From the NCBI GenBank assembly GCA_002405525.1, contig DHLY01000029.1:1-35487 (forward strand): DNA of 35,487 bases, given 5' to 3'. Below the pieces are notes generated by a model. It saw only the letters and a list, made by a program, of their open reading frames with translations. It searched no databases and had not been told where the DNA came from. This document shows, in pieces, positions 35,017 through 35,487 of the stretch (within the stretch, counting starts at the first letter, position 1; the number at the start of each line of letters is the position of its first letter). The stretch is from Proteobacteria bacterium UBA4656 (GTDB lineage Bacteria > Pseudomonadota > Gammaproteobacteria > Xanthomonadales > Ahniellaceae). The position numbers were made by a program, and so were the translations under genes.

Positions 35017-35487
35017 CTATCGCCCGCGCGCCGGCGTGCGCAGCGAGATCAGCAGCACGCCGCCGAGAACCATCGCCGCGCCCAGCCACAGCCGCGGCCC
35101 GGGCTCGTCGCCCCAGACCATCACCCCGAGGCCGATCGCGAACATCGGCGCCATCAGCAGGTAGGGCGTGATCGTCGATACCGGGTGCCGCTGCACCAGC
35201 CAGTACAGCAGGCCATGGCCCACCAGCGAGGCGACCAGCCCCGAATACAGCACGCCGCCCCAGGCCCGCCAGTCGGCGGCGGCCAGTGCGGACACCTGGT
35301 CGCGCTCGAACAGCAGCGAGGCGACCAGCAGGAACGGGATGCCGATCACCGCGCTCCAGGCTTGCAGTTCGAAGGTGCCGACGCCGCGCATGCCGCGCAT
35401 CAGGGTGGTGCCGAGCGCCAAGGTGAAGGCGGACACCAGGGTCAGCAGCAGGGCGGCCGGTGCATCCAGCACCAGCGGGTCGAAGCC
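35017..35487 (-). CDS. EamA/DMT family transporter, N-terminal part outside the window
   Basis: The visible 156 codons form the second EamA repeat of a drug/metabolite transporter: about five hydrophobic helices including FTLALGTTLMRGM, GHGLLYWLVQRHPVSTITPYLLMAPMFAIGLGVMVWGDEP and a last helix ending LLISLRTP. The frame stays open to the window edge (reading GFDPLVLDAP before the internal GTG at 35472), and a full family member has about 290-300 residues, so the first half lies beyond the right end. The substrate is unknown. The gene is convergent with the RND transporter. Confidence 0.88.
   Translation of the reverse strand, partial: GFDPLVLDAPAALLLTLVSAFTLALGTTLMRGMRGVGTFELQAWSAVIGIPFLLVASLLFERDQVSALAAADWRAWGGVLYSGLVASLVGHGLLYWLVQRHPVSTITPYLLMAPMFAIGLGVMVWGDEPGPRLWLGAAMVLGGVLLISLRTPARGR

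Overview
The window is GC-rich DNA with long open frames on both strands, from a gammaproteobacterium that most resembles the Lysobacterales (Xanthomonadales). The support is: a glyoxylate-shunt aceBA pair with a divergent LysR gene, an ECF sigma factor paired with a TPR-containing Ser/Thr kinase, a small secreted protein ending in an IF-x-x-GFE tail, a DUF1302/DUF1329/YCF48/RND gene series, and many short REP-like intergenic repeats. This placement is inference from gene content; no rRNA or marker gene is present.

Layout. 1-5.4 kb: a UPF0145 protein, a rhomboid protease, then isocitrate lyase (aceA) and malate synthase A (aceB) on the minus strand, with a divergent LysR regulator from 5.36 kb. 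6.6-10 kb: an Old Yellow Enzyme reductase, an EamA exporter and an OprB-like porin gene broken by one in-frame TGA. 10-12.9 kb: a translationally coupled pair, a UbiA-type polyprenyl-phosphate transferase and a large polytopic membrane protein whose frame runs through an inserted repeat. 12.9-18.6 kb is accessory: a Phd/PIN toxin-antitoxin pair behind a perfect palindrome, an intact IS110-superfamily element of the IS1111 type with subterminal inverted repeats, a 26-bp tRNA-like fragment at its right edge, the intact tRNA-Ile(CAU) gene, a repeat-rich gap, an unrecognised helical protein and a frameshifted, internally deleted IS4-type remnant. 18.6-22.1 kb: an ECF sigma factor and its Ser/Thr kinase. 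22.2-25.1 kb: a small secreted protein, a decayed tail-fibre-like secreted protein gene and a polyprenyl-phosphate glycosyltransferase. 25.2-34.7 kb: a VolA-like surface lipase, a DUF1302 outer-membrane protein, a DUF1329 periplasmic protein, a strong terminator, a YCF48 propeller protein and an RND/MMPL transporter. The window ends inside another EamA transporter.

How the genes may work together. aceB and aceA supply the glyoxylate shunt needed for growth on fatty acids or acetate, with the LysR protein as the obvious candidate regulator. The 25-35 kb cluster looks like an envelope-spanning lipid module: a lipase at the surface, a barrel in the outer membrane, a lipid-carrier-like protein in the periplasm and an RND pump in the inner membrane. 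The most interesting items are this lipase-linked module, the IS1111-type element abutting a tRNA fragment with a candidate bridge-RNA region, the in-frame repeat inside the membrane protein, the TGA-interrupted porin and the GFE-tailed secreted protein.
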